Shown: piece by piece, positions 7,928 to 17,505 of the stretch | How the letters are laid out: each line of letters opens with the position of its first letter | How positions within the stretch are numbered: the stretch's first letter is position 1 | Source: G965216745 sp965216745 | Lineage (GTDB): Bacteria; Pseudomonadota; Alphaproteobacteria; Rickettsiales; Anaplasmataceae | Assembly: GCA_965216745.1 (NCBI GenBank) | Contig: OZ244191.1 | Location: forward strand, 62,001 to 126,000 | Length of the DNA: 64,000 nt | Direction of reading: 5' to 3' | Notes under the pieces: model-generated | Databases searched by the model: none | What the model was told of the DNA's origin: nothing | Seen by the model: only the letters and a program-made list of their open reading frames with translations | Translations under genes and position numbers: made by a program

Positions 7928-8941
7928 ATGAATCAGCATAACACAACAAATACAAAAAAAGACAAAGTATCTCCGTGTAAAAATACCACAATTGATCAAA
8001 ATAAAAATTCAATCAAAAAAAGTCTTTTAGCACAAAACAAGCAATCGCTCACATATCAAATTGGATCATCTTTTACTTGCCCATACAGAGGATCTTTAAT
8101 CTCATTGATATCTTCTGTTTTGATGATCAAATACTGGAAAAACAAAGAACTAAGAAAAGAATATTTTGGCATAATTAAGCAAAACTTGATCCCTATTCTA
8201 GAATCCACATTATTAATGCCTTTTCTTTGTATTGCTTCTCATTATGCTTTCAAAAAATTGTCAAGTAAAATATTGTCAAATAAAATCAATGCATATAAAA
8301 CTTTGATTTCTGCTCTTATGATGATTTTTTTCATGGTCGCTTTGTGTGTATTCCTCAAGAGATTCAAGTTCAGAGGTAAAACGCTTGTGAAGTGCTGTGT
8401 GGACTCGCCATTTGTTTTCAAAGCATCTGAAGTCAAAGACTCTCAAAATTTAAGCCCGATCGAAATCAGAAAACTTTCAGAATCAAACAAGGAACTCATT
8501 GAAAAGCCTGAGAAAATGGGTCTATTGATTCGAGTAATATTAACCCCTTTGTTTTTTACACTCTCTATATTAAGACTTATTGACGTTGCATTATTTTGTG
8601 TCGTTGCATTTATAAGAAGATTGTTGTTTGATTTATTATCTTATTTTACTAGCGAAAAAACAAAAAAATACGAACAAAAAATATTCTTTGATAGCATGAA
8701 ACATGTAGGCTTTATCTTTTACAAAGACATAACTGTTTATAGCAACTTTTTTAACATTTCAGAAAAATTTGACTATTCCCATACAGATACAAAAAGTAAT
8801 TCAACTTATCTTAATTTTGATACTAATTACTATATAAACAAAGAAAAAATCACTGACTTTGATCAAGGCGAACCTTCAAGGGAATTACACTTCATTATCG
8901 ACAAGAATCAAAAAACTCAAATGTATGAAGAAATGCTCTAA
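7928..8941 (+). CDS. Orphan multi-pass membrane protein
   Basis: 337 residues; no family recognised. A hydrophilic Asn/Lys-rich N-terminus (about 1-40) is followed by hydrophobic segments at about 93-112, 122-144 and 198-240, the last long enough to span twice and very basic at its end (FIRRLLFDLLSYF). The C-terminal 90 residues are soluble and rich in Asp/Asn/Tyr. The motif LIRVILTPLFFTLSILRLID resembles LRSILVLPLFLLLLPISIMD in the hydrolase-like orphan at 17506-19374, hinting at a shared membrane-anchor type. It stands alone, flanked by gene-poor sequence on both sides. The open frame of this length and its composition support a real gene; its job is unknown. Confidence 0.65.
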   Translation: MNQHNTTNTKKDKVSPCKNTTIDQNKNSIKKSLLAQNKQSLTYQIGSSFTCPYRGSLISLISSVLMIKYWKNKELRKEYFGIIKQNLIPILESTLLMPFLCIASHYAFKKLSSKILSNKINAYKTLISALMMIFFMVALCVFLKRFKFRGKTLVKCCVDSPFVFKASEVKDSQNLSPIEIRKLSESNKELIEKPEKMGLLIRVILTPLFFTLSILRLIDVALFCVVAFIRRLLFDLLSYFTSEKTKKYEQKIFFDSMKHVGFIFYKDITVYSNFFNISEKFDYSHTDTKSNSTYLNFDTNYYINKEKITDFDQGEPSRELHFIIDKNQKTQMYEEML

Positions 8942-9162
8942 ATAATCAACTTATAACGTCAAAGCTTCAGAAATATAAATTATATCTTTAATATGTAATC
9001 TCATCCATTCTTCATCTGCTATTCATTTAATTCATTCTATTATATCAAGATTCCAAAACTATATTCACTGTATTAAAAATCTTCACATAACAAAATAAAT
9101 CACATTTTATAAACACATAAAAATCAAATTACATCTAATAGATATAATTATGATAAAAATAT

Positions 9163-9191
9163 TTGTAATACGGCTGTTAACGTGATACATT
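9163..9191 (+). promoter_or_regulatory. Possible promoter of rpsO-pnp
   Basis: TTGTAA (9163-9168), 17-base spacer, TACATT (9186-9191), 39 bases before the rpsO start, in the 289-base gap after the orphan membrane protein. It is the best sigma-70-like match upstream of the first gene of the string. Confidence 0.4.
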
Positions 9192-9230
9192 ATGCATTAA
9201 TTCGATTATTGTGTTAAATGGGGTCACTAA

Positions 9231-9500
9231 GTGTCTATCACTTCAGTAAAAAAAAATGAAATCATAAAATCTTTTGGAAAATCTGAAACTGACACTGGGT
9301 CAGCGCCTGTGCAAATAGCTATTCTAACAGAGAGAATAAAAAATATTTCTAATCATCTCAAAGCTCATCACAAGGATTGTCATTCTAGGCATGGCTTGTT
9401 TAAGCTTGTAGGAGCCAGAAAATCTCTGTTTAATTATCTAAAGAACAACAATCCAAAATTGTGCATTGAAATTGCAAACAAGCTCGGCCTAAAGTCGTGA
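9231..9500 (+). CDS. rpsO: 30S ribosomal protein S15
   Basis: Primary 16S rRNA-binding protein of the small subunit. 89 residues, exact family length, with GKSETDTGSAPVQIAILTER, HLKAHHKDCHSRHGLFKLVG and RKSLFNYLKN. The start is GTG (as VSITS), placed by alignment with the family; GGGG lies 8 bases upstream. It is followed after 24 bases by pnp, the common rpsO-pnp arrangement. Confidence 0.97.
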   Translation: MSITSVKKNEIIKSFGKSETDTGSAPVQIAILTERIKNISNHLKAHHKDCHSRHGLFKLVGARKSLFNYLKNNNPKLCIEIANKLGLKS

Positions 9501-9524
9501 TTCTTTTATATATTTAGGTTTTTC

Positions 9525-11891
9525 ATGTCTTCTATCAAATCAAGGTCCATAGAATGGGGCCAAAAAAAATTATCCATTGAATCCGGTAGAATTGCAAGAA
9601 ATTGTCATTCTTCTGTAATAGCTTCCTACGGCAAAACATCGGTTTTAGTCACTGTATCAATAGAATCTCCTGACAATTTTGGCTTTGTCAAACCAAAGCC
9701 ATTTTCTGATGGTGTTGGTCTAGTAGTTTTCTTCATATCCAAGGCTTATGCTATGGGCAAATTCCCTGGCGGATTTTTCAAGCGAGAAGGAAAGCCTGGA
9801 GAAAGGGACACTCTTGCTGCTAGGTTGATAGATAGATCAATAAGACCATTGATTCCAAAAGCCTTTCAAAGAGAAATAAACATAGTATGCTCTCTTATAG
9901 ATCACGACCCATCTGTTATTCCTGAGATTCCAGCAATAATAGGTGCTTCTGCCGCATTGGCTTCTTCAGAAGTGCCATTGCGAGGTTTATCGGTTGGAGC
10001 GCATGTGACCAACAACACAGATTCACAATTTCTTCTGAATTGCCACAGAAAAGAAATATCTCAACATTTGGATCTTTTTGTATCAGGGAACAGAGAGTCT
10101 ATAACCGCCGTAGAAAGCAGCTCTATAGAGAAAAGTGAAGATTTTATATCTGATGCTATATCTTTCGCACATGAGAAAATGTCACCAGTGTTCGATCTAA
10201 TAGATGATTTTGCATGTGATGACTCCATGAAATCACCAATATCAGATAAAGATAACGAACATTTCAATGCATTGAAAAAAAAGATATCATCTATGTGCAT
10301 AGAAAGACTCAGAGACGCTTATCATACAGTCAGCATGGATTCACGGCCTAGAGTTTTGATGGCAATAAGAAGAGAGGTGGCCGACAAGATTCTAAGCGAC
10401 CAAGATAATAATCTTAGCTTGGATGATCTTGATTCAATGTTTAAAAACCTAGAGAAACAAATAGTAGTGGAAATGGTTATTCAAGAAAACAAAAGGGTTG
10501 ATGGTCGTTCTGTAGACGAGGTTAGAGAAATTAGCATAGAAACAGATGTATTAAATTACTCCCATGGATCGGCTCTTTTTACTAGGGGAGGCACCCAATC
10601 TCTAACTTCAATAACACTGGGCACACAACAAGATGAGCAAATCGTAGATGACATTGATAGCGACAGAAGGGAGTCATTTATGCTGCACTACAATTTCCCT
10701 CCTTATTCCGTTGGGGACTTAGGTCCTTTCAGGGGTCCCGGAAGAAGAGAAATAGGTCATGGAAAACTTGCCTATAAAGCTCTTCAAAGCTTAATCCCTT
10801 CCCAGGAAGATTTCCCCTATACTATTCGAGTTGTGTCTGAAATAACCGAATCTGATGGATCGTCTTCAATGGCAACTGTATGCGCCGCATCTTTAGCTCT
10901 TATGAGCGCTGGGGTGCCTATCAAGAAAAATATTGCTGGTGTAGCAATGGGCTTGATCCACACTCCCGAAAAGTATTCAGTTTTAACTGACATACTTGGC
11001 TCTGAAGATGAGATTGGGGACATGGATTTTAAAGTTGCTGGCACTGAAGAAGGTATAACAGCATTGCAGATGGACATAAAATCTAATGTTATAACACATG
11101 AAATAATTAAAGAGGCTTTATCCAAAGCAAAAAAAGCAAGACTTCATATATTAAAAAAAATAAATTCTTTCATTGATTCACCCAGTCAAGAAATCAAAAA
11201 TAACGCTCCTCGAATATTACGATTCCAAATAGATTCCTCAAAAGTGAGTAGAATTATTGGGGCACGTGGCCGTACCATAAGAGATATATCTGAATCTACT
11301 AATTCAAAAGTTGAAATATCTGACAATGGCCAGGTTTCTATTAATTCATCATGTCAGAGGGACGCTGAAAATGCAAAGTCTAAAATACTACAGCTTTCAT
11401 CGGATCCAGAAATAGGTGCAGTATATGATGCAGTTGTGAATAAAATCGAATCTTTTGGTATGTTTGTAAAATTTCTTGGAGAATCTCAGGGATTGGTGCA
11501 TATCACTGAAATCAAACATGAGCGAATCGATTCAATCAAAGATTTCTTTCAAGAAGGTCAAACTTTAAAAGTTTTGGTTTTAGACTTTGAACGTGGCAGA
11601 GTAAGGCTATCTGCCAAAAGAGTAAATCAGGAAGATGGATCTATTATTGAGATTGACAATGTTGAGTCAAATGAGTCTGATATTGGAAACAGCAGAAAAA
11701 CCAAATTGAATCAAAAACCTTTTTCACCTTATGCTAAAAAAAGCCTTCCTTATTCTCAGAAGCGTAACTACACTAGAAATAATGCAAATTCAACCAAATC
11801 TTTTGGAAACGATTCTTCTTCTCCTCGTTATGAACAAGAAGACGATTATTCTCCAAAACGTCCTAGTGGAAAGCGTAAAAGGTTCTTCTAG
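9525..11891 (+). CDS. pnp: Polynucleotide phosphorylase
   Basis: 3'-5' phosphorolytic exoribonuclease of the RNA degradation machinery. 788 residues: first RNase PH domain (motif FFKREGKPGERDTLAARLID), alpha-helical linker (about 220-300), second catalytic RNase PH domain (LFTRGGTQSLTSITLG, YNFPPYSVGDLG, GDMDFKVAGTEEGITALQMD), KH domain (about 562-605, IIGARGRTIRDI) and S1 domain (about 625-692). A basic Ser/Asn/Lys tail of about 95 residues ends in KRKRFF; it is low in complexity. The stop overlaps the GTG of nadK by one base (TAGTG). Confidence 0.97.
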   Translation: MSSIKSRSIEWGQKKLSIESGRIARNCHSSVIASYGKTSVLVTVSIESPDNFGFVKPKPFSDGVGLVVFFISKAYAMGKFPGGFFKREGKPGERDTLAARLIDRSIRPLIPKAFQREINIVCSLIDHDPSVIPEIPAIIGASAALASSEVPLRGLSVGAHVTNNTDSQFLLNCHRKEISQHLDLFVSGNRESITAVESSSIEKSEDFISDAISFAHEKMSPVFDLIDDFACDDSMKSPISDKDNEHFNALKKKISSMCIERLRDAYHTVSMDSRPRVLMAIRREVADKILSDQDNNLSLDDLDSMFKNLEKQIVVEMVIQENKRVDGRSVDEVREISIETDVLNYSHGSALFTRGGTQSLTSITLGTQQDEQIVDDIDSDRRESFMLHYNFPPYSVGDLGPFRGPGRREIGHGKLAYKALQSLIPSQEDFPYTIRVVSEITESDGSSSMATVCAASLALMSAGVPIKKNIAGVAMGLIHTPEKYSVLTDILGSEDEIGDMDFKVAGTEEGITALQMDIKSNVITHEIIKEALSKAKKARLHILKKINSFIDSPSQEIKNNAPRILRFQIDSSKVSRIIGARGRTIRDISESTNSKVEISDNGQVSINSSCQRDAENAKSKILQLSSDPEIGAVYDAVVNKIESFGMFVKFLGESQGLVHITEIKHERIDSIKDFFQEGQTLKVLVLDFERGRVRLSAKRVNQEDGSIIEIDNVESNESDIGNSRKTKLNQKPFSPYAKKSLPYSQKRNYTRNNANSTKSFGNDSSSPRYEQEDDYSPKRPSGKRKRFF

Positions 11892-12697
11892 TGAATTCTG
11901 ATATTGATTCAATCAAAATTGGTTATGTTTCTTCTAGCGTACAAAAAGCTTCCTATATTCTTTCATCTCTTTTATCACACTATAATTTAATCGATCTAAA
12001 CAATTTTGATAATATTGAATCTTTAGATCTGATACTTGTGCTTGGTGGAGATGGTTTAATATTACGTACAATTCATAAATATATCGACTATAACATTCCG
12101 TTTTATGGAATAAATTGCGGCACACTTGGTTTTTTGCTCAATGATTATCCATACGGTGACTTTAATTTGAGAAATTCCATAAAAAGATCTTATTCAATCT
12201 CAATATCACCTCTTAATGTTGACATATTATTTAACGAAGACAAAGTTCAAAACTCTATAGCCGTGAACGAGGTTTCAATTCTCAGAAGTTCACCTCATAG
12301 TGCATTCCTTAAAATAATAGTCAACAATACAATAAGGGTGCAAAAGCTTACGGCTGATGGAATGTTAGTAGCAACGCCAACAGGAAGTACGGCCTATAAT
12401 TCTGCAGTAGGTGGAGTTATGTTGCCAATTGAATCCAATTTATTGTCTCTATCGCCAATAAGTCCATTCAAGCCAAGAATGTGGGCTGGAGCAGTACTTC
12501 CAATTGATTCTTTGATAGAAATAGAAATTATAAATTATGATTATAGACCAGTAAAGGTAACTACTGATTATACGGAATATACTAATCCTCACAAAATCAC
12601 AGTAACAAAGCATTTATCCAAGAATGCAACTATATTATTTGATTCACAAGAATCATTGAAAGAAAGATTCATAAATCAGCAATTTAATATATTTTAA
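11891..12697 (+). CDS. nadK: NAD kinase
   Basis: Phosphorylates NAD+ to NADP+. 268 residues with LGGDGLILRTIH (the GGDG motif), INCGTLGFLL (NxGxxGFL) and KLTADGMLVATPTGSTAYN (the ATP/NAD-binding Gly-rich loop). The start is a GTG whose G is the last base of the pnp stop, so translation is likely coupled. The length is slightly below the usual 280-300, with a short N-terminus. Confidence 0.93.
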   Translation: MNSDIDSIKIGYVSSSVQKASYILSSLLSHYNLIDLNNFDNIESLDLILVLGGDGLILRTIHKYIDYNIPFYGINCGTLGFLLNDYPYGDFNLRNSIKRSYSISISPLNVDILFNEDKVQNSIAVNEVSILRSSPHSAFLKIIVNNTIRVQKLTADGMLVATPTGSTAYNSAVGGVMLPIESNLLSLSPISPFKPRMWAGAVLPIDSLIEIEIINYDYRPVKVTTDYTEYTNPHKITVTKHLSKNATILFDSQESLKERFINQQFNIF

Positions 12698-12748
12698 TGT
12701 TATTATACCAGAAGCTATGTTTGAGTTATAAATCAAACAATGTAAACT

Positions 12749-12772
12749 ATATTCAGGAAACTCACTGAATAT
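12749..12772 (+). promoter_or_regulatory. Perfect 8-bp hairpin directly before the ispA start
   Basis: ATATTCAG (12749-12756) and CTGAATAT (12765-12772) form a perfect stem with an 8-base loop. AGGA lies at the top of the 5' arm and in the loop (12755-12758), and the ATG of ispA begins 4 bases after the stem. The structure could modulate ribosome access; it could also be chance in AT-rich sequence. Confidence 0.4.
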
Positions 12773-12776
12773 CTGC

Positions 12777-13553
12777 ATGTTTGAAAAGCTCAGCCAACGA
12801 ATCAACTATATAAAGTTAAAAATATCACAAACATTAGAAACTGAACTCAAAAATGATAAAAGTTTAAAAATACACGAATGCGTAAGATACTCATCCATGA
12901 ACCTTGGAAAATGCATAAGAGGTTTTCTAGCTTTTGAATTTGCAAAGCTATTTGATTCAAGGAAAGACCCTATTAGAATATGCTGCGCCTTTGAACTCAT
13001 ACATTCCTATTCTTTAATACATGACGATATACCTTCAATGGATAATTCTCATATTAGGAGAAATAAACCTAGTGCACATATTGTATTTGGAGAAGCTGTA
13101 GCTATTTTGGCTGGAAATCTTATATTAAATACTGCATTTTCTATTTTAAGTAAACATAACCCAAAAATTTTGGAATTGTCTCTACAGTCTGTAGAAAGGA
13201 TAATTGTTGGCCAATGCATTGACATACAAAACCACAAGCTTAGTATCACAGATATCATAAAAATGTATAAAATGAAGACAGGCGCATTGTTTTCTGCAAC
13301 CTGTGCTGCAGGTGCAATTTTCTCTAACGCTTCAGAAGAAGATATAGAGCTATCCAGAAAATATGGAGAATGTTTTGGGGTAGCTTACCAGATATGGGAT
13401 GATCTTGAAGATAGTGATGGTCAATTGGTTCAAACTCAAGGCAAAGAATTCGCTCACAAAACAATGAAAGATTATATAAACAATGCCATAGAATGCTCAA
13501 AAAAATTAAAATGTGACAATGCAACAATACTAGCTCAAAGCCTTATGATGTAA
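12777..13553 (+). CDS. ispA: Farnesyl/polyprenyl diphosphate synthase
   Basis: Condenses isopentenyl diphosphate with allylic diphosphates. 258 residues, shorter than the usual 290-300 because the C-terminal helices are reduced. The first Asp-rich motif is in LIHDDIPSMDN (DDxxxxD) followed by RRNKPSAHIVFGEA (family RRGKPTxHxxFGEA); the second is IWDDLEDSDG. The usual 'GK.aGKD....K.TYP' region is altered (TQGKEFAHKTMKDYI). Product length cannot be read with certainty; geranyl or farnesyl diphosphate is most likely from the short-chain signature. Last gene of the rpsO-pnp-nadK-ispA string; lnt ends 3 bases away on the other strand. Confidence 0.88.
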   Translation: MFEKLSQRINYIKLKISQTLETELKNDKSLKIHECVRYSSMNLGKCIRGFLAFEFAKLFDSRKDPIRICCAFELIHSYSLIHDDIPSMDNSHIRRNKPSAHIVFGEAVAILAGNLILNTAFSILSKHNPKILELSLQSVERIIVGQCIDIQNHKLSITDIIKMYKMKTGALFSATCAAGAIFSNASEEDIELSRKYGECFGVAYQIWDDLEDSDGQLVQTQGKEFAHKTMKDYINNAIECSKKLKCDNATILAQSLMM

Positions 13554-13556
13554 AGA

Positions 13557-14981
13557 TTATTTGTTTATAACCACTGTGAAATATAAAGCAGCTAGTGCTA
13601 TAATTATTATATCTATATAGTAATATAAAATTTTATATAAAGTGAAATCTAATCTAGATGGTAGTTCAACATCAACAAAACCTAGGTTATTCAAGTTATA
13701 ATTCTGTTGTATAATTCCATAAGGATCAATCACTCCAGATATATCACCGACTCTAACAATTGGCATACCTTCTTCAATAGCCCTAAATCTAGATGCTATC
13801 AAAAGTTGGTCATATAATAATTTGCTTGAGATTGGCTTGTTAATTAAATTCAATATCCAGTAAGGTTTAACAAAATTATCAGCAACTTGGTTTGGCAAAA
13901 TAATTTCATACGAAATTAAGGGGCTGAATGGAGGGGTATTATCCAATATTATAGTACGAACTCCAGACTTTCCCTTAACAAAACGATCTAATTTTGTATC
14001 ACTAAAAAATGCATAGAGGTTGCTTAAAAAATTAGGAAAATCCTCTAAGAAAGGAATATATCTTCTTTTATCATAGTAAGTCAAAGCTTCCCCTTGCGGA
14101 GAAACAACAAACATTGACTGTAATGCTTGCGTTGTTTTTTCATTTATTCTAATTCCTCCGAAAATTAAATGACGATCTTTGAAGGAACGGTAATGAACAA
14201 CCGTCTCATTAAATCCAGCGTAAATAACATGAGTGAATTTTCCATTAATTAGATCATCCGAAACATCTTTGTTGACTATATTTTTATCTACCAGTCTCAA
14301 TGTCACACCATCAATATAAGAATTAACATCTATACGAAACAACCCATATAAAAACATACATAAAAGCATTACTATAGACATACAAAAAGGAGCAATTGAA
14401 TAATTTTTATCTACAGCATAAGAAGCAGGGGACATTGCACAAAAGATTGTTACAAAACTTAAACCATAAACTCCAAAAAGAGATGCAAATTGCATCACAG
14501 TATTTGATATAGACCAAGAATAGGCAATAAAATTCCAAGGCAAAACAATAAATGAATTGGCTCTAACCCATTCGGAGAATAATATTAAAAAAGAAAAATG
14601 ACAAACATTAACAATAGCATTATTACCACGTATTAAAAAGAAAATCATACATGCTATCGCAATATAGAAAGCAAAAAGAAAAGAAAGTAAAAGTATGATT
14701 AATGGAATCAAAAAAACATTTGAAGTAATGTCAGATAGAGAATGAGACAAACAATAAAAATTACAAACAAAAAAAGTGCAACCAAACCACCAACCTAAAA
14801 CAAAAGCATCCCTTGCATTCTTGGCGGAACTAACAAGAAGATATAAAATTGTGAAAGATATAAATAAAAAAGGAAAAATATTCAGCGGAGGGAATACTAA
14901 ACTCAATAAAAAACCAAAAAACAATGATATTACGTTTCGATCTTTATATGATAGACCAAGAGAGTTTAAAATTTGTAGCAT
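13557..14981 (-). CDS. lnt: Apolipoprotein N-acyltransferase-like, key residues replaced
   Basis: Lnt adds the third acyl chain to lipoproteins in the inner membrane. An N-terminal bundle of about seven hydrophobic helices (to about residue 225, TTG-start numbering) includes SEWVRANSFIVLPWNFIAYS. A nitrilase-like periplasmic domain and a last C-terminal helix follow. Of the Glu-Lys-Cys triad only Lys is clear (YYDKRRYIPF, Lys311). The Cys of the family's ICYE is Ser363 (PLISYEIILP, codon TCG), and the Glu of WPE-type motifs appears to be Gly262 (THVIYAGFNE). The NDAWFG loop is replaced by NKPIS. The frame is intact over its full length, so this is not simple decay. Start ATG at 14981 (M7) preferred; a TTG at 14999 is possible. 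Confidence 0.85.
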   Translation of the reverse strand: MLQILNSLGLSYKDRNVISLFFGFLLSLVFPPLNIFPFLFISFTILYLLVSSAKNARDAFVLGWWFGCTFFVCNFYCLSHSLSDITSNVFLIPLIILLLSFLFAFYIAIACMIFFLIRGNNAIVNVCHFSFLILFSEWVRANSFIVLPWNFIAYSWSISNTVMQFASLFGVYGLSFVTIFCAMSPASYAVDKNYSIAPFCMSIVMLLCMFLYGLFRIDVNSYIDGVTLRLVDKNIVNKDVSDDLINGKFTHVIYAGFNETVVHYRSFKDRHLIFGGIRINEKTTQALQSMFVVSPQGEALTYYDKRRYIPFLEDFPNFLSNLYAFFSDTKLDRFVKGKSGVRTIILDNTPPFSPLISYEIILPNQVADNFVKPYWILNLINKPISSKLLYDQLLIASRFRAIEEGMPIVRVGDISGVIDPYGIIQQNYNLNNLGFVDVELPSRLDFTLYKILYYYIDIIIIALAALYFTVVINK

Positions 14982-15046
14982 AAAATAATATTTTTTCAAA
15001 CAAAAGCGCCACAGGAAAACATACTTTTTAAATATAAACCAATATA

Positions 15047-17287
15047 CTAGTACAACAGAGAACCAAACATAGCAATATTCAATATATCTTGAACTTCAGA
15101 AGTCATCTCCAGTATCTGAGCAGGTTTATTCATCCCTGCAACAATTGGTCCCACAATCGAAACATCAGACAATCCACCCAAAAGACCAGTAGCTATACTA
15201 GCGCTTTCCATGTTAGGAAGAACAAGAACATTAGGTTGAGAATCACCAAAATTATGAAATGGATAAAATCCAAGAAGACGATTATTAAAAACAACATCCA
15301 CGCATATCTCGCCATCAAAATTAAATGTAACATTACTATTTTTTAGAATATTAACAGCATCACGCATTTTATCTCCGCAGCTCAAAGAGCCAAAGCTAGA
15401 AGATGAAATAAAAGCAACATTAGGATTTAGTCCCATACGCTTAATACGTTCAGCAGCTGAAATTGATATTGAAGCAATTTTTTCTGATGAAGTTCTTTGT
15501 TGAGAATTATCATATACAAGAAAAATTGTTTTTTTACCAGATGATATAATATAAATACCGAACATAACATCTTTAACACCTATTATCTTCTTGGTTTGAT
15601 TCAAAGAATCAAAATAATTTCTAGTCAATCCAGTTAACATAATATCTCCATCACCGCACATTAACATGCAAGCAGAGAAAGAATTGCGATCAGTCTTAAC
15701 GTTTCTCACACAACTCCTATGAAGAAAACCCTCTCTTTGTAATGCTTTATATAGAAAATCCACATAAATATCATTTTTCTCGGATTTGGCGGCATTGTGT
15801 ATAATCAATCCATCTCTATTAGAGATTCCTATATTATCCATCATGCTCAATATCTTGCTTTCTACACCCACAAGCACAGGGACTCCATACTCATTTTCAC
15901 GCCACTGCATGGCGCAGCGTATAGACTGCTCCTCCTCTCCTTCTGAGAATATAATTTTCTTTTTAGAGTTTCTTAAAGACTTATCAAGATCAACAATAGC
16001 ATTAGAAGAGCTGTAAGATCGAATTTTTAGCTTACTAGAATAAGCTTCATCTGACTGTAATTTAGACACACCTGTTTCACAAGCTGCTTTTGCCACAGCA
16101 ACTGGGATGGTTGTAATCAATCTAGGATCAAACAAAGTAGGAATTATATACTCTGGTCCATAAGACATAGGTTTCCCAGAATAAGCTAATAAAACCTCCT
16201 CTGAAACCGGTTGTTTAGCCAATTGCGCTATAGCATAAGCAGCAGCTATTTTCATTTCTTCATTTATAGTATTTGCTCTAATATCAAGAGCACCTCTGAA
16301 TATATAAGGAAAACACATAGCATTGTTTACTTGATTATTATAATCAGAACGACCTGTAGCAATAATAGAATCTTTATGTATAGATCTAACCAAAGCTGGA
16401 TCAACTTCAGGGTCTGGATTCGCCATTGCAAAAACTATAGGAGCAGGATTCATATTACGTAACATTTTCTCAGTCATAATATTACCTGCTGATAACCCTA
16501 GAAAAACATCTGCTCCACGAAGTGCATCTTCCATATTCCTACATTTGGTTTCCACTGCTAGAGATTCTTTCCATGGGTTCATGGATTCAATTCTTGTTTT
16601 ATATATAACTCCAATTTTATCACAAACAGTTATATCTTGAACACCAAGAAACTTTATAAGATTTATACATGATATGGCAGCAGCGCCAGCGCCACTCACG
16701 ACAACTTTGATATTAGACATTTTTCTACCCGTAATGTCCAGAGCATTCATCAAAGCAGCAGCAACGACTATAGCAGTACCGTGTTGGTCATCATGAAAAA
16801 CCGGAATGTCCATAGATTTTCTTAAACGTTCTTCTATGATAAAGCAACCTGGGGATGCTATATCTTCAAGATTTATTCCTCCCCAAGTATCTCCTATGTT
16901 TTCGACTATAGATATAAAACTATCTACATCCTTTGTTTTTATCTCTACATCAACAGCATCAATGTCAGCAAATTTTTTAAACAAAGCACATTTTCCTTCC
17001 ATAACAGGCTTTGAAGCAGCAGGCCCAATGTCCCCTAAACCTAAAACGGCTGTACCATTTGTTATTACAGCTACAGTGTTCCCTTTTGAGGTATACTTGT
17101 ATACATCTTCATTTCTTTTGTAAATTTCCATACATGGTAAAGAAACTCCTGGAGAATAAGCCATAGACAAATCACGTTGATTGAGCAAAGGGACATTAAG
17201 AGAAACACCAACCTTACCAGGATTTTGACCATTCTTGTAATGATATTCTAAAACCTCATCTTTGGAAAAATTGGAAATTGAAGACAT
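15047..17287 (-). CDS. maeB: NADP-type malic enzyme fused to phosphotransacetylase-like domain
   Basis: Oxidative decarboxylation of malate to pyruvate; supplies pyruvate to the pyruvate dehydrogenase. The N-terminal malic enzyme part (about 1-420) has DLSMAYSPGVSLPC, VITNGTAVLGLGDIGP, HDDQHGTAIVVAAALMNAL and the Rossmann motif VVSGAGAAAISC. The C-terminal part (about 435-746) is the phosphotransacetylase-like domain (IIFSEGEEEQSIRCAMQW, DVSIVGPIVAGMNKPAQIL) typical of MaeB, thought to be regulatory. The ATG at 17287 has AGG six bases upstream (TAGGTTTAATATG) and is preferred to a TTG at 17302. Full length for the family. Confidence 0.95.
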   Translation of the reverse strand: MSSISNFSKDEVLEYHYKNGQNPGKVGVSLNVPLLNQRDLSMAYSPGVSLPCMEIYKRNEDVYKYTSKGNTVAVITNGTAVLGLGDIGPAASKPVMEGKCALFKKFADIDAVDVEIKTKDVDSFISIVENIGDTWGGINLEDIASPGCFIIEERLRKSMDIPVFHDDQHGTAIVVAAALMNALDITGRKMSNIKVVVSGAGAAAISCINLIKFLGVQDITVCDKIGVIYKTRIESMNPWKESLAVETKCRNMEDALRGADVFLGLSAGNIMTEKMLRNMNPAPIVFAMANPDPEVDPALVRSIHKDSIIATGRSDYNNQVNNAMCFPYIFRGALDIRANTINEEMKIAAAYAIAQLAKQPVSEEVLLAYSGKPMSYGPEYIIPTLFDPRLITTIPVAVAKAACETGVSKLQSDEAYSSKLKIRSYSSSNAIVDLDKSLRNSKKKIIFSEGEEEQSIRCAMQWRENEYGVPVLVGVESKILSMMDNIGISNRDGLIIHNAAKSEKNDIYVDFLYKALQREGFLHRSCVRNVKTDRNSFSACMLMCGDGDIMLTGLTRNYFDSLNQTKKIIGVKDVMFGIYIISSGKKTIFLVYDNSQQRTSSEKIASISISAAERIKRMGLNPNVAFISSSSFGSLSCGDKMRDAVNILKNSNVTFNFDGEICVDVVFNNRLLGFYPFHNFGDSQPNVLVLPNMESASIATGLLGGLSDVSIVGPIVAGMNKPAQILEMTSEVQDILNIAMFGSLLY

Positions 17288-17437
17288 ATTAAACCTATAC
17301 AAAGCACAGACAACATTATAATACGTTATGGATACAATAGTAAACTATATTGTTTGATATAAGATTCACATATGAAATGTGAATAAATATATACAAACAA
17401 AAAAGAACAAATAAAATTAGAATTGAAAATAAAACTA

Positions 17438-17479
17438 GGATCCTGGCTTCTTATTAAGAAATAATAAAGTGCCAGGACC
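17438..17479 (-). terminator. Hairpin followed by T-rich tract, 3' of the hydrolase-like gene
   Basis: On the minus strand GGTCCTGGC (17479-17471) pairs with GCCAGGATCC (17447-17438) with one bulge. The loop contains a smaller palindrome (TTCTTAATAAGAA), and TAGTTTTATTTT follows. It lies 27 bases past the end of the gene at 17506-19374, so a rho-independent terminator is likely. Confidence 0.65.
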
Positions 17480-17505
17480 TTGTTGTATTTCATACAAATA
17501 TTTAA

